A stretch of DNA of 64,000 nt from Mycobacterium colombiense (GTDB lineage Bacteria > Actinomycetota > Actinomycetes > Mycobacteriales > Mycobacteriaceae): NCBI RefSeq assembly GCF_001672755.1, contig NZ_LZKI01000115.1, forward strand, positions 1-64,000, read 5' to 3'. The notes beneath the pieces were generated by a model. That model ran no database searches, was not told the origin of the DNA, and was given only the letters and a program-made list of their open reading frames with translations. Below, piece by piece: positions 1 through 11,037 of this stretch. Each line of letters begins with the position of its first letter. Position 1 is the stretch's first letter. Both the position numbers and the translations under genes were made by a program.

Positions 1-152
1 GGCAGGCCGTCACCGCCGCGGGCAGCGGCTGCTCGGCCGCCATCGACGCCGAACGCTGGCTCGCCGACAACGAAGAAGACAGCGTCGCCGCACAGGGCGA
101 CGCCACCGAATTTCCCGGCAGTACCGACACATTGATTGGAGCGCCACAATGA
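1..152 (+). CDS. trxB2: Thioredoxin reductase, C-terminal fragment (5' end outside window)
   Basis: Only the last 49 codons are present. The frame starting at base 3 reads [20 protein letters not shown] and ends at TGA 150-152. This is the usual end of bacterial NADPH-thioredoxin reductases, where a helix with GxGCxAAxDAxRWL follows the FAD-binding site. The stop overlaps the ATG of trxC (ATGA), so the two are translationally coupled. The enzyme would reduce the thioredoxin encoded next to it with NADPH. The family call rests on the C-terminal signature plus the trxC neighbour; the catalytic CxxC lies outside the window. Confidence 0.85.
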   Translation, partial: QAVTAAGSGCSAAIDAERWLADNEEDSVAAQGDATEFPGSTDTLIGAPQ

Positions 153-502
153 CCGACGCCGAAAAAGCCGGTGCCACAATAGAAGTCTCCGACGCGTCAT
201 TCTCCTCCGACGTGTTGTCCAGCAGTAAGCCTGTGCTGGTTGACTTTTGGGCGACCTGGTGCGGCCCTTGCAAGATGGTTGCGCCGGTTCTCGAGGAGAT
301 CGCCAGCGAGCGCGGCGAACATCTCACCGTTGCCAAGCTCGACGTCGACGCCAACCCCGAAACCGCGCAGAACTTCCAGGTGGTCTCCATCCCCACCCTG
401 ATCCTGTTCAAAGGCGGGCAGCCGGTGAAGCGGATCGTCGGCGCGAAAGGCAAGGCGTCTTTACTGCGTGAGCTCGCGGACGCGGTTCCCGACCTCGGCT
501 GA
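149..502 (+). CDS. trxC: Thioredoxin TrxC
   Basis: Cytosolic thioredoxin of 117 aa that reduces protein disulfides and is recharged by TrxB2. The active-site motif WCGPC is at residues 37-41, with redox cysteines 38 and 41. The cis-proline loop SIPT and the end region LFKGG typical of the fold follow. The start ATG overlaps the trxB2 stop by four bases, which fixes it. The length equals that of ordinary single-domain thioredoxins and nothing is missing. A 132-bp gap separates it from cwlM, so cwlM may have its own promoter. Identification is from motif, length and the trxB-trxC-cwlM order known in mycobacteria. Confidence 0.96.
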   Translation: MTDAEKAGATIEVSDASFSSDVLSSSKPVLVDFWATWCGPCKMVAPVLEEIASERGEHLTVAKLDVDANPETAQNFQVVSIPTLILFKGGQPVKRIVGAKGKASLLRELADAVPDLG

Positions 503-634
503 CATACATTTAATTCGTCGCACCACGCCCCGCGCATGGCCTGGGGTTTTCCCGAATTTACGAAGCATCTGCGACAATACGGTTAGCTGTTGCCTACATC
601 TGAGCTTGTCAGTTAGTCCCGGAGGGCCCTTGGT

Positions 635-1873
635 ATGTCGAGTCCGCGCCGCGAATACGGCGACGCGCTGCGCTGTGGTGACCGCAGCGCAGCTGTGACG
701 GAGATCCGGGCAACGCTGGCCACACTGGGCCTGCTGGATAGCTCCGAGGACGATCTCAACACCGGGCGGCACGTGGCCCCCGGGCGGCACGTGGCCCTCG
801 AACTTTTCGACGCCGAACTTGACCAGGCGGTTCGCGCCTTTCAACAGCATCGCGGTCTACTGGTGGACGGCATCGTCGGCGAGGCAACCTACCGGGCACT
901 GAAGGAGGCGTCGTACCGGCTCGGTGCCCGCACGCTGTACCACCAATTCGGCGCCCCGCTGTTCGGCGATGATGTCGCCACACTGCAGGCACGGCTGCAG
1001 GATCTCGGCTTCTACACCGGTCTGGTCGACGGCTATTTCGGGTTGCAGACCCACAACGCTTTGATGTCGTATCAGCGCGAGTACGGGCTCTCCGCCGACG
1101 GCATCTGCGGCCCGGAAACGTTGCGCTCCTTTCACTTCCTGAGTTCACGGGTCACCGGCGGATCTCCGCACGCGCTGCGTGAGGAGGAGCTGGTTCGCTC
1201 ATCGGGTCCCAAACTGTCGGGCAAGCGGATCATCATCGATCCGGGCCGCGGCGGCGCGGACCACGGCACGATCATGCAGGGCCCGTCGGGACCCGTGAGT
1301 GAAGCAGATGTGTTGTGGGACTTGGCCAGCCGCCTGGAGGGACGGATGGCCGCGATCGGCATGGAAACCTTCCTGTCCCGACCGGTCAGCCGTAGCCCCC
1401 TCGATGCCGAACGCGCGGCCACCGCGAACAACGTCGGCGCCGACCTGATGATCAGCCTGCGCTGCGAAAGTCAGATCAGCACCGCCGCCAACGGGGTGGC
1501 TTCCTTTCACTTCGGCAACTCGCACGGATCGGTCTCCACCATCGGGCGTAACCTCGCCGACTTCATCCAACGAGAAGTCGTGGCCCGCACCGGTTTACGA
1601 GACTGCCGCACGCACGGCCGGACATGGGACCTGCTGCGCCTGACCCGGATGCCGACGGTGCAGGTCGACGTCGGCTACATCACCAACCCGCGGGATCGCT
1701 CGATGCTGGTCTCGACCCAGACCCGTGACGCCATCGCCGAGGGGATCCTGGCCGCGGTCAAGCGGCTCTACCTGTTGGGCAAGAACGACCGGCCCACCGG
1801 CACATTCACTTTCGCCGAATTACTGGCCCACGAACTGTCGGTGGAGCGAACCAGCCAACTCGGCGGTTCCTAG
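635..1873 (+). CDS. cwlM: CwlM, peptidoglycan amidase-like regulator of MurA
   Basis: 412 aa. Two N-terminal peptidoglycan-binding domains (about residues 10-175, with repeated xxVDGxxGxxTxxAL-type motifs) precede an N-acetylmuramoyl-L-alanine amidase (Amidase_3) fold from about 190. No signal peptide is visible, so it should be cytoplasmic. In M. tuberculosis, CwlM is phosphorylated by PknB and then activates MurA, the first committed step of peptidoglycan synthesis; pknB lies at 42.8-44.6 kb here. Zinc-ligand positions look degenerate: PGRGG replaces PGHGG and SLRCES replaces the usual SxHxN. This fits a regulatory rather than hydrolytic role. A GGAGGG ribosome site precedes the ATG. It is 6 aa longer than the 406 aa I recall for M. 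tuberculosis, explained by an in-frame tandem duplication near residue 45. Its 3' end overlaps the convergent next gene by 54 bp. Confidence 0.95.
   Translation: MSSPRREYGDALRCGDRSAAVTEIRATLATLGLLDSSEDDLNTGRHVAPGRHVALELFDAELDQAVRAFQQHRGLLVDGIVGEATYRALKEASYRLGARTLYHQFGAPLFGDDVATLQARLQDLGFYTGLVDGYFGLQTHNALMSYQREYGLSADGICGPETLRSFHFLSSRVTGGSPHALREEELVRSSGPKLSGKRIIIDPGRGGADHGTIMQGPSGPVSEADVLWDLASRLEGRMAAIGMETFLSRPVSRSPLDAERAATANNVGADLMISLRCESQISTAANGVASFHFGNSHGSVSTIGRNLADFIQREVVARTGLRDCRTHGRTWDLLRLTRMPTVQVDVGYITNPRDRSMLVSTQTRDAIAEGILAAVKRLYLLGKNDRPTGTFTFAELLAHELSVERTSQLGGS
763..797 (+). repeat. 18-bp in-frame tandem duplication inside cwlM
   Basis: The 17-bp string CGGGCGGCACGTGGCCC occurs at 763-779 and again at 781-797, a period of 18 bp. 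It encodes GRHVAP followed by GRHVAL, so the protein gains six residues in the N-terminal region. The two copies are identical over 17 bases, which suggests a recent slippage event or an assembly error. Confidence 0.9.
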
Positions 1874-2614
1874 GTTCTCACCACCCTCGGTGGTTTTCAA
1901 CGCATTCGCTGTCGTAGACCCCGCGCCCACCGGCTGCTCCAAATGTGCGTTCTCCAGCAGGCGCTCCAGCGCGGCCTCCACTTCCGCCTTCCACCCGAGG
2001 CCCTTGTCGAGCTCGAGGCGCAGCCGCGGGAAGTACGTATGTGGCGCCACCACAACGAAACCCGCGTCCTTCAAGAATTCCGCATCCATGACGCAGTGAT
2101 CCACCGAGCAGTCGCCGACGGCTTCCAGGACCGGCCGCACGTCCGGACCGACGAGGCGCGGATCCTGCAATTCCGAAGCCGCCGGGGTCCGGCCGAATGC
2201 TTCGAGCGCGCGGACGCCGCGGCGCACCAGTTCGTCGATGACCCGGGCGATCAAGCCGTGCGGTAGGTCGTCGGCCGCCGGCCCCGGTTCGATGCCCATC
2301 GACGTCAGCAGCACCGCGTCCGCGGACACCGGACCGGTCGGGAATCGTTGCGCCCGCGGCACCGCCCGCGGCGGCGCATAGAACACGTAACCCAAGCACG
2401 GCGGCTCGGCCTGACTTCGCTCGTCAGGGACGGCGGTCGCGACCTGTCCGCACGAGCCCCACTCCAGCATCACCATCGACAGCCACGCTTCTTTTTCGAA
2501 TTCGGGGTCGGTGAGGTGATCCTGATTACCGAGGGTCGCGGGGTCGACTTCCCAGAAGACGCACCTGCGTGCGTGCTTGGGAAGCTGCTCGAACGCCTCG
2601 AGCCGTAGCGGCAT
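1820..2614 (-). CDS. Conserved mycobacterial protein, Rv3916c-like, possible acetyltransferase
   Basis: 264 aa starting at ATG 2614 (MPLRLEAFEQL). The frame runs further upstream, but that part is arginine-rich and resembles non-coding sequence. From memory, the sequence and position (between cwlM and parB, convergent to cwlM) match Rv3916c of M. tuberculosis, about 244 aa. A hydrophobic run with LGYVFYAPPRAVPRA in the first half is reminiscent of the core of GNAT acetyltransferases, but no clear acetyl-CoA motif can be pointed to. The 3' end overlaps cwlM by 54 bp on the opposite strand and supplies a longer C terminus than the M. tuberculosis protein. Function is unproven. Confidence 0.75.
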   Translation of the reverse strand: MPLRLEAFEQLPKHARRCVFWEVDPATLGNQDHLTDPEFEKEAWLSMVMLEWGSCGQVATAVPDERSQAEPPCLGYVFYAPPRAVPRAQRFPTGPVSADAVLLTSMGIEPGPAADDLPHGLIARVIDELVRRGVRALEAFGRTPAASELQDPRLVGPDVRPVLEAVGDCSVDHCVMDAEFLKDAGFVVVAPHTYFPRLRLELDKGLGWKAEVEAALERLLENAHLEQPVGAGSTTANALKTTEGGENLGTAELAGSLHRQFVGQ

Positions 2615-2895
2615 GATTCGAGCGGACACTAGCCTCCTGGCTCCTGTGCGGTACTGCCGCGATCTGCGCCGGCAACCCCTCCAGAATAGGAGAGGTTGTC
2701 GTGATCGGGCCAGCTTTGGCCCGGCCACGGGGGTTGGCGGGCCCGAAACGACCGGTGCCATGCCGCCGCATCGCGCTTACGGTCGAAAGTTGTTGATACG
2801 CATGCCGATTCGTCGACCCGGAACACCTGACGCGTGTGAAGTCACCGCAAAAGCGGCCTCGGTGTCACAGTGACGTAATTACACGGTGTCCTAGT

Positions 2896-3882
2896 TCATG
2901 CCTTGGGCGGGGACATGACGTCGATGATCCGTTGCAAATCGTCCACCGAACCGAACTCGACGACGATCTTGCCCTTGCGTTTGCCCAGACTGACCGTGAC
3001 CCGGGTGTCGAAGGCTGTCGAGAGCTTGTCAGCAACGTCTTGCAGGCCCGGCATCTGGATCGGCTTGCGACGCGGAGCTGTCGGCGTGGCCGCACCACCC
3101 CGGTTGGCCAAGGTGACTGCCTCCTCGGTGGCCCGCACCGACAGCCCCTCCGCGACGATCCGGGTAGCCAGCTCCTCCTGCGCCTCCGGGCCCGCCTCCA
3201 GCGACAGCAGTGCGCGCGCGTGACCGGCGGACAGCACGCCGGCGGCCACTCGACGCTGCACCGCGATCGGCAGCTTCAGCAACCGGATCATGTTGGTGAT
3301 CAACGGCCGCGACCGGCCGATGCGCGCGGCAAGTTCATCGTGGGTGACCCCGAACTCGTCGAGCAGCTGTTGGTAGGCGGCCGCCTCTTCCAACGGGTTC
3401 AGTTGCACCCGATGGATGTTTTCCAAGAGGGCGTCGCGCAGCAGATTGTCGTCGCCGGTCTCGCGCACGATGGCCGGGATGGTCGCCAGGCCGGCCTCTT
3501 GGGCCGCGCGCCAGCGCCGCTCCCCCATCACGATCTGATAACGCGCACCGCTCGCGGAGTCCTTGACGGCCCGCACCACGATCGGCTGCAAGAGGCCGAA
3601 CTCGCGAATGGAGTGCACCAGTTCCGATAGCGCTTCCTCGTCGAAGACCTGCCGGGGCTGACGCGGGTTGCGTTCGATGTCGGCCGGCGCGATCTCGCGG
3701 TAGACCGCTCCCACCGACGAGGCGTCCTGTGGCGGCGGTCCCCCGATCAAGACGTCGGCGGCGGCGTCGCCCATCCGCGGGCCGAGCGTCGCCGGCCCGG
3801 AGTCACCCTCCGCGGGGCCGGTCGGAATCAGCGAAGCCAGGCCCCGGCCGAGGCCACCCTTCTTGCGTAGCGGCTGCGTCAT
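2896..3882 (-). CDS. parB: Chromosome partitioning protein ParB
   Basis: 328 aa from ATG 3882 ([20 protein letters not shown]), the start typical of actinobacterial ParB. The N-terminal ParB/Srx CTPase domain holds the NPRQPR segment and the GERRWRAA box. A helix-turn-helix follows ([10 protein letters not shown] then the SAGHARALL region). A C-terminal dimerisation domain ends at [13 protein letters not shown]. ParB loads at parS, clamps DNA with CTP and spreads; two parS sites lie just upstream at 4767 and 5643. It sits 23 bp downstream of parA in the same transcript. An upstream extension of the frame to 4221 is rejected because it overlaps parA and lacks ParB character. Confidence 0.96.
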   Translation of the reverse strand: MTQPLRKKGGLGRGLASLIPTGPAEGDSGPATLGPRMGDAAADVLIGGPPPQDASSVGAVYREIAPADIERNPRQPRQVFDEEALSELVHSIREFGLLQPIVVRAVKDSASGARYQIVMGERRWRAAQEAGLATIPAIVRETGDDNLLRDALLENIHRVQLNPLEEAAAYQQLLDEFGVTHDELAARIGRSRPLITNMIRLLKLPIAVQRRVAAGVLSAGHARALLSLEAGPEAQEELATRIVAEGLSVRATEEAVTLANRGGAATPTAPRRKPIQMPGLQDVADKLSTAFDTRVTVSLGKRKGKIVVEFGSVDDLQRIIDVMSPPKA

Positions 3883-3905
3883 AGTCGTCCCTTCGCGGAT
3901 GGTGG

Positions 3906-5662
<1,757 letters not shown>

Positions 5663-5736
5663 CTAGTTGGAGCGTGCACTTGCAACCTTCGGAGGCCGGA
5701 CGGCGACGGGAACTACACGGCTGTAACTATGGGCGG

Positions 5737-6303
5737 TCAGTCGTGCAGAACGACCACGCGGCGCGCGGGCTCGACGCCCTCGCTCTCGCTGTGCACCCCG
5801 GCGACCGCCGCGACGGCGTCGTGGACGATCTTGCGTTCGAACGGGGTCATCGGCGACAGCTCTTCACGGTCCCCGGATTCGAGCACCCGGCGCGCCACCT
5901 TGTCGCCCAGCGCCGCCAGTTCCTCCCGCCGCCGCCGGCGCCAGCTCGCGATGTCGAGCATCAACCGGCTCCGCACGCCCGTCTTCTGGTGCACCGCGAG
6001 CCGGGTGAGTTCCTGCAGCGCGTCGAGCACCTCACCGCCCCGGCCGACCAGTTTGTTCAAGTCGTCGCTGCCGTCGATGCTGACGATCGCGCGGCTGCCC
6101 TCGACGTCCAAGTCGATGTCACCGTCGAAGTCCAACAGGTCCAACAGCTCTTCGAGGTAGTCGCCGGCTATCTCGCCCTCGGCGACCAACCGCTCCTCGA
6201 GATCATCGATTTCCTCCGCACCGGATTCCGCCGCATCCTCGGCGGCCGCTTGCGTGTCGAGCTCCGTGTCGACGTCGCGCTCGGTGGTGTCGGCGTCTGT
6301 CAT
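5737..6303 (-). CDS. jag: Jag/KhpB-family RNA-binding protein
   Basis: 188 aa. An acidic N-terminal third rich in Asp and Glu is followed by a KH-like region with LNKLVGRGGEVLDALQEL (GRGG loop). An R3H domain ends the protein, with ELSPMTPFERKIVHDAV and the final R3H-type sequence VEPARRVVVLHD. The family (Jag, EloR, KhpB) binds RNA and is linked to cell elongation and division; in firmicutes it partners with KhpA. It lies in the usual place directly downstream of yidC, with a gap of about 80 bp, and 77 bp upstream of rsmG. The length matches Rv3920c (187 aa, from memory). Confidence 0.93.
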   Translation of the reverse strand: MTDADTTERDVDTELDTQAAAEDAAESGAEEIDDLEERLVAEGEIAGDYLEELLDLLDFDGDIDLDVEGSRAIVSIDGSDDLNKLVGRGGEVLDALQELTRLAVHQKTGVRSRLMLDIASWRRRRREELAALGDKVARRVLESGDREELSPMTPFERKIVHDAVAAVAGVHSESEGVEPARRVVVLHD

Positions 6304-6385
6304 GTCTTCTCTCCCTCATTCCATGGGCTCCTGCCCAATTGGGGTCGCCCTGTCCGGGCGGCCCCCGATAGCTATTGCGTCCGGA

Positions 6386-7480
6386 TCAGCGTTTGCGTTT
6401 TTTCGGTCGCGCCCCGGGTCGCGGCGTGCGGTTGGTCGGCTCGTTGCTCGCGTCGGCGGCCGGGCCGTCGGCTCCATCGGAATCCACCGTCGCCGAACCG
6501 GATGTATCGGTATCGCGGTCGGCCGTCGACGAGCCGTTGCCGCCCGGCGATGCGGCCTTGGGACTCCGCTTCGGCTTCGCTCCCGGCGCCGGCGCATTGG
6601 CCGCCCGACGCTGGATCACTTCCTGCTTCTTGGCTTCGTCCTCTTTTTCGATCATGCCGAAGACGTAGTGCTGTTGCCCGAAGGTCCAGATGTTGTTGGC
6701 GAACCAGTACAGGATGATCGCGAGCGGAAGGAACGGCCCGCCGACCACCACGCCGAGCGGGAAGACATAGAGCGCGAGTTTGTTCATCATCGCGGTCTGC
6801 GGGTTCGCCGCCGCCTCCGGGCTCTGCCGGGCGACCGATGCCCGGCTGTTGAAGTAGGTCGCGACGCCGGCCAGGATCATCACCGGCAGGCCCACCGCGA
6901 TGACGGCCGGCCGGCTGAAGAACGTGAACGCGTCCAGCCCGGTGCGCTGCGTCATGAAGGCGCCGATGGGTGCGCCGAACAGGTTGGCGTCCAGGAAGTG
7001 TCCGACATCGGTCGGGGTGAAGACGTAGTTTCCGGTCAGGCGGTTCTGGGCCACCGACAAGTGGGGCTGGCCGAAGCCGCCGGTGGTTCGGTTGAACGAA
7101 CGCAGCACGTGATACAGACCGATGAACACCGGGATCTGCGCCAGCATCGGCAGGCACCCCAGGATCGGGTTGAAGCCGTGCTCGCGCTGCAGCTTCTGCA
7201 TCTCGAGCGCCATGCGCTGCCGATCCTTGCCGTACTTCTTCTGCAGCGCCTTGATTTGCGGCTGCAACTCCTGCATCTGACGCGTGGTCCGGATCTGCCG
7301 AACGAACGGCTTGTAGAGCAGCGCCCGAAGGCTGAAGACCAAGAACATCACCGACAGCGCCCAGGCGAAGAAGTTCGACGGCCCCAGCATGGAGGCGAAC
7401 AACTTGTACCAAACCCACATGATCCACGACACCGGGTAGTAGACGAAGTCGAGGCTGAAGAAATCAAACAAAAGATCCAC
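6386..7480 (-). CDS. yidC: Membrane protein insertase YidC
   Basis: 364 aa from GTG 7480, preceded by a GAGGGGAGA ribosome site; an ATG eight codons upstream lacks this signal. N-terminal membrane segments around [20 protein letters not shown] are followed by the cytoplasmic hairpin ([20 protein letters not shown]). Conserved YidC core helices ([19 protein letters not shown]) come next, with the last helices near [20 protein letters not shown]. The C-terminal tail is basic ([11 protein letters not shown]) and would face the ribosome. YidC inserts and folds inner-membrane proteins alone or with SecYEG. It overlaps yidD by 17 bp, so the two are coupled. Confidence 0.95.
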   Translation of the reverse strand: MDLLFDFFSLDFVYYPVSWIMWVWYKLFASMLGPSNFFAWALSVMFLVFSLRALLYKPFVRQIRTTRQMQELQPQIKALQKKYGKDRQRMALEMQKLQREHGFNPILGCLPMLAQIPVFIGLYHVLRSFNRTTGGFGQPHLSVAQNRLTGNYVFTPTDVGHFLDANLFGAPIGAFMTQRTGLDAFTFFSRPAVIAVGLPVMILAGVATYFNSRASVARQSPEAAANPQTAMMNKLALYVFPLGVVVGGPFLPLAIILYWFANNIWTFGQQHYVFGMIEKEDEAKKQEVIQRRAANAPAPGAKPKRSPKAASPGGNGSSTADRDTDTSGSATVDSDGADGPAADASNEPTNRTPRPGARPKKRKR

Positions 7481-7811
7481 TCTCCCCTCGCGCCGCCCGG
7501 ACAACCCAAGCGTCGCTGGCGTTTTGGCAATTCACGTGGCTTTCAGGGCGGTCCGGTATCGGATCCCATCCGCCTTCATGCCATGGTCCGCACTTGGCGA
7601 GTCTGGCCGCAGCCAACCAGCTCCCCCGAATCAGGCCATACTCGTTGAGCGCATCGACCGCGTACTGGCTGCAGGTCGGAACGAAGCGACACGTTGCCGG
7701 CCGTAGCGGCGACACCATATGCCGGTACAGCTGGATCAGAAAAATCACTCCGCGCGCGACGGCCCGTCCGGTCGTGCGGGTGAACGCGCGCAGCCGCGCC
7801 GCTGCCGTCAC
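7464..7811 (-). CDS. yidD: Membrane protein insertion efficiency factor YidD
   Basis: 115 aa from GTG 7811, chosen because it makes the GTGA overlap with the rnpA stop. The hallmark of the family is [14 protein letters not shown] with the paired cysteines of the segment up to AKCGPW. An amphipathic N-terminal helix should attach it to the membrane. YidD assists YidC-dependent insertion, and the genes are adjacent here as in most bacteria. The C-terminal 30 residues are variable and polar. The length is close to that of M. tuberculosis (about 120 aa). Confidence 0.92.
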   Translation of the reverse strand: MTAAARLRAFTRTTGRAVARGVIFLIQLYRHMVSPLRPATCRFVPTCSQYAVDALNEYGLIRGSWLAAARLAKCGPWHEGGWDPIPDRPESHVNCQNASDAWVVRAARGESGSFV

Positions 7812-8167
7812 GACTTGCTCCCCGCCGTCGGCACGCGTCGTAAGCACCGGCGCAGTTCCTGCTCGAGCCGGGCCGAGGATGCGGTGCGGCTGCTGGGCAG
7901 CGCACGGATCACCAACTGATCGGATTGGCCGAGCTCGCTCAGCAGCGTGCGGGCCACATGCCGCAGCCGGCGGGAGACCCGGTGGCGTTCCACGGCGGAT
8001 CCGACGGGCTTGCCCACAACCAATCCGACGCGCGGCGCACCGATTTCGTCGCAGTCCACTCCGCGGCGTAAGTGCACGACGACATCGGGCTGCGCCACCC
8101 GAATCCCGTGCTTCACCGCCGCGTCAAAGTCAATTGACCGCGTCATGCGGTTGCGTGCGGGAAGCAC
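7808..8167 (-). CDS. rnpA: Ribonuclease P protein component
   Basis: 119 aa. The conserved RNase P protein signature [19 protein letters not shown] (RNR-like helix) is present, as is the central GLVVGK strand. The start MLPARNRM resembles the M. tuberculosis protein. RnpA binds the catalytic RnpB RNA and helps it trim tRNA 5' leaders. It lies 23 bp downstream of rpmH, the universal pairing. Its stop overlaps yidD. Confidence 0.94.
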   Translation of the reverse strand: MLPARNRMTRSIDFDAAVKHGIRVAQPDVVVHLRRGVDCDEIGAPRVGLVVGKPVGSAVERHRVSRRLRHVARTLLSELGQSDQLVIRALPSSRTASSARLEQELRRCLRRVPTAGSKS

Positions 8168-8190
8168 CGCCGAAAGACCTGACGTTGCGA

Positions 8191-8334
8191 TCAGGCAGAG
8201 AGCGCGCGGCGACCCTTGCGGCGCCGACCGGACACGATCGCGCGTCCGGCACGAGTGCGCATCCGCAGGCGGAAACCATGCACGCGGGCTCGGCGCCGGT
8301 TATTCGGCTGGAAGGTCCGCTTGCCCTTGGCCAC
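8191..8334 (-). CDS. rpmH: 50S ribosomal protein L34
   Basis: 47 aa from GTG 8334. The product begins (f)[20 protein letters not shown] and ends [13 protein letters not shown], the unmistakable L34 pattern of Arg/Lys-rich sequence. L34 binds 23S rRNA in the large subunit. It opens the leftward rpmH-rnpA-yidD-yidC-jag-rsmG-parA-parB series and is divergent from dnaA. The gene is short and begins with GTG, so it is easily missed. Confidence 0.97.
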   Translation of the reverse strand: MAKGKRTFQPNNRRRARVHGFRLRMRTRAGRAIVSGRRRKGRRALSA

Positions 8335-8932
8335 GACGTTCTCCTCGTTGTGTTGCCATCCGGCCGCTCAGACGTTTCGCATCGGGCTCGTCTGCGGTTC
8401 GACCGGAGGTGGTCTTGGTGCTGCTGGCCGGCGCGGTCCCCAAGTGGTTCGGGTCGCAGCCGTATCGCCGACTTTCGGGCGACTGTTTGAGGGTACTGAC
8501 GAGCCTTCGCCTGGTCAAACCTGGCTTCCCGCAACGAACCCGCGCGGCGGCCAGAAAAAGATTTCCGTTTCGGTCACACCCGCTATCGAGGTGGCTACCA
8601 TAACGAGCCGAAGCAGGCCCCACGTACCCTAAACGACCCGATTGGAATGCAGCGGAACGGTTGGCAGCCGAACGGAAAACTGTTAGCTTCTGCGAAGTCG
8701 CTTTAGACTGAAGCAGCGCTCGACAACGAAGCGAGGATGGTGGATCGACTAGCTGCCTAGACAACCTTTCGAGGTTCTCTTCCAGCGCGGAGATCGCGAG
8801 CCGTCGCCGGTAGGTTGTGGCTCGCCTACGATCATCCTGTCCACACCTGTGTATAACTATGTGGACAGTTGTTTTGTCGCCAAGCGTGGTGTAACTCGGG
8901 TCGGGACGTTCGAGAACCAGGGAGATGCGTCG
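8335..8932. promoter_or_regulatory. Divergent rpmH / dnaA promoter region
   Basis: 598 bp without a convincing gene. It should contain the leftward rpmH promoter and the rightward dnaA promoters. The only clear structure seen is the cluster of DnaA-box-like elements at 8837-8868, about 65-95 bp upstream of the dnaA start. Frames that cross this stretch are arginine-rich shadows. Confidence 0.8.
8837..8868. promoter_or_regulatory. Inverted DnaA boxes upstream of dnaA
   Basis: CTGTCCACA at 8837-8845 and its exact reverse complement TGTGGACAG at 8860-8868 form a 9-bp inverted repeat. Between them TGTGTATAA (8848-8856) reads TTATACACA on the minus strand, one base from the E. coli box TTATCCACA. 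Each outer arm is one base from TTGTCCACA. The position suggests autoregulation of dnaA by DnaA. Confidence 0.7.
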
Positions 8933-10468
8933 TTGACCGATGACCCCGGTTCCAGTTTCACGACAGTGTGGAATGCGGTCGTTTCCGAACTCAACGGAGA
9001 GCCCACCGCCGACGGCATGGCCGCCAACCGCACGACTCTGGTCACTCCCCTCACCCCACAGCAACGAGCGTGGCTCAATCTGGTCCGCCCGCTGACCATC
9101 GTCGAGGGATTTGCTCTGCTGTCGGTGCCGAGCAGTTTTGTCCAAAACGAGATCGAACGACATCTGCGGGCCCCGATCACCGACGCGCTGAGCCGCCGGC
9201 TCGGGCAGCAGATCCAGCTGGGCGTCCGCATCGCTCCCCCGCCCGACGATGTCGAGGATGCGCTCATCTCGGCGGCGGAACCGTTCCCCGAATCCGATCC
9301 GTCGTTCACCGCTGACGCCGCAGCCGTCGAGACCGAGGAAGCCTTCGAAAACAGCGAGACCGTCAACGACAACCAGCCCGGCTGGCCCAACTACTTCACC
9401 GAACGGCCGCACGCCATCGATCCGGCCGTCGCCGCCGGAACGAGCCTCAACCGTCGCTACACCTTCGACACCTTTGTCATCGGCGCCTCGAACCGGTTCG
9501 CCCATGCCGCCGCCCTGGCCATCGCCGAAGCGCCGGCCCGGGCTTACAACCCGTTGTTCATCTGGGGTGAGTCGGGTCTGGGCAAGACCCACCTGTTGCA
9601 CGCCGCCGGCAATTACGCGCAGCGGCTCTTCCCCGGGATGCGGGTCAAGTACGTCTCCACCGAGGAATTCACCAACGACTTCATCAACTCGCTTCGCGAC
9701 GACCGCAAGGTGGCGTTCAAGCGCAGCTACCGCGACGTCGACGTGCTGCTGGTCGATGACATCCAGTTCATCGAGGGCAAGGAAGGGATCCAAGAGGAGT
9801 TCTTCCACACCTTCAACACCCTGCATAACGCCAACAAGCAGATCGTCATCTCGTCGGACCGGCCGCCCAAACAGCTGGCCACACTGGAAGACCGGCTCAG
9901 GACGCGGTTCGAGTGGGGCTTGATCACCGATGTCCAGCCCCCGGAGCTGGAAACCCGCATCGCCATCCTGCGTAAGAAAGCGCAGATGGAGCGACTGGCG
10001 GTCCCCGACGACGTGCTCGAGTTGATCGCCAGCAGCATCGAACGCAACATCCGTGAGCTCGAGGGCGCCCTGATCCGGGTGACCGCGTTCGCGTCGCTGA
10101 ACAAGACGCCGATCGACAAGTCGCTCGCCGAGATTGTGCTGCGCGATCTGATCGCCGATGCCAGCACCATGCAGATCAGCGCGGCCACCATCATGGCGGC
10201 CACCGCCGAATACTTCGACACCACCGTCGAAGAGCTCCGCGGGCCCGGCAAGACACGGGCGCTGGCCCAGTCTCGTCAGATCGCCATGTATCTGTGCCGC
10301 GAACTCACCGACCTCTCACTGCCCAAGATCGGGCAGGCATTCGGCCGGGACCACACCACGGTCATGTATGCGCAGCGCAAGATCTTGTCCGAGATGGCCG
10401 AGCGGCGTGAGGTTTTTGATCACGTCAAGGAGCTCACCACTCGCATCCGTCAGCGCTCCAAGCGCTGA
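8933..10468 (+). CDS. dnaA: Chromosomal replication initiator DnaA
   Basis: 511 aa from TTG 8933, which gives (f)[20 protein letters not shown] as in other mycobacteria; GGGAG lies just upstream. Domain I covers about residues 1-100, with a variable acidic linker to about 165. The AAA+ domain has Walker A GESGLGKT at 212-219 and Walker [15 protein letters not shown]. The domain IV helix-turn-helix holds the signature [14 protein letters not shown]. DnaA-ATP binds DnaA boxes and opens oriC, which lies directly downstream. A longer frame from ATG 8849 runs through the DnaA boxes and is not the likely start. Confidence 0.98.
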   Translation: MTDDPGSSFTTVWNAVVSELNGEPTADGMAANRTTLVTPLTPQQRAWLNLVRPLTIVEGFALLSVPSSFVQNEIERHLRAPITDALSRRLGQQIQLGVRIAPPPDDVEDALISAAEPFPESDPSFTADAAAVETEEAFENSETVNDNQPGWPNYFTERPHAIDPAVAAGTSLNRRYTFDTFVIGASNRFAHAAALAIAEAPARAYNPLFIWGESGLGKTHLLHAAGNYAQRLFPGMRVKYVSTEEFTNDFINSLRDDRKVAFKRSYRDVDVLLVDDIQFIEGKEGIQEEFFHTFNTLHNANKQIVISSDRPPKQLATLEDRLRTRFEWGLITDVQPPELETRIAILRKKAQMERLAVPDDVLELIASSIERNIRELEGALIRVTAFASLNKTPIDKSLAEIVLRDLIADASTMQISAATIMAATAEYFDTTVEELRGPGKTRALAQSRQIAMYLCRELTDLSLPKIGQAFGRDHTTVMYAQRKILSEMAERREVFDHVKELTTRIRQRSKR

Positions 10469-11037
10469 CTTCCCCGCTCCCCCGGCGCTGCGAGCACCGA
10501 ATTTCGTGCTTCCGCTGCCCTCTGTTGTAATTTTTTTCGAGAAACTTCACACCCGCCTGTCACATCCGCCACACCCACGGCATGTGCGCAGGGCTGTGCA
10601 CAACGCAACTAAACGCCGGTGTAGTAACAAGCCTTGCGTGCACAGCCGCCGTCCGTCCCCATCCGCCCAACATGTCACCCACAGGCCTTCCCGCCGTGAT
10701 GCACAACCCGATCGTGGCGCTAGCTGCGCCGAGACGGTGCTGTCCCCAGAATGCACAGGCCTTAATACTGGTACTGAGATCTCTTCATCGGTTCTTCTTT
10801 GAAATACAGGCTTGGGGACGCGCGGCGCACACTCGCCGGCCGAGGCTTCGTCGGCTCGGGTTGTCGGGCTTTGCGATTAGCTTTCAAGATGGCGTCGGAG
10901 GATCTACGGTTGTTCTTCGACTGCCGTTGCGATCGTCGTTGGCATTACGTGTCATCGGCGTTCGTGGCGGAGCCCCGTGCTAGCGGGGGCGGCTAGCCAA
11001 TGGATTCGAAAAAACGCTGGGTAGGTGAAGGGACGCT
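10469..11037. other. oriC: Origin of replication oriC (dnaA-dnaN intergenic region)
   Basis: 569 bp between dnaA and dnaN, the established site of mycobacterial oriC, where DnaA binds and loads DciA/DnaB. An AT-rich stretch (TTGTAATTTTTTTCGAGAAA, near 10525-10544) may be the unwinding element. DnaA-box-like 9-mers are degenerate, as usual in this genus: CCTGTCACA at 10556, TTGTGCACA on the minus strand at 10595-10603 (one mismatch to TTGTCCACA) and CTGTCCCCA at 10740. GTGCACA or ATGCACA cores lie near 10639, 10699 and 10751. No protein gene is credible inside. Confidence 0.88.

Noticed and set aside
520..560. Terminator between trxC and cwlM (CCCC...GGGGTTTT near 526-548)
   Set aside because: The stem beyond four G-C pairs is imperfect, so it is not strong enough to annotate.
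2840..2895. Terminator downstream of parB (CCGCAAAAGCGG and a GTCAC/GTGAC pair)
   Set aside because: Only 4-5 bp stems, not better than chance in this composition.
8300..9826. 508-codon minus-strand frame across the dnaA upstream region
   Set aside because: It runs antisense to dnaA and through the DnaA boxes and rpmH; no domain and no ribosome site.
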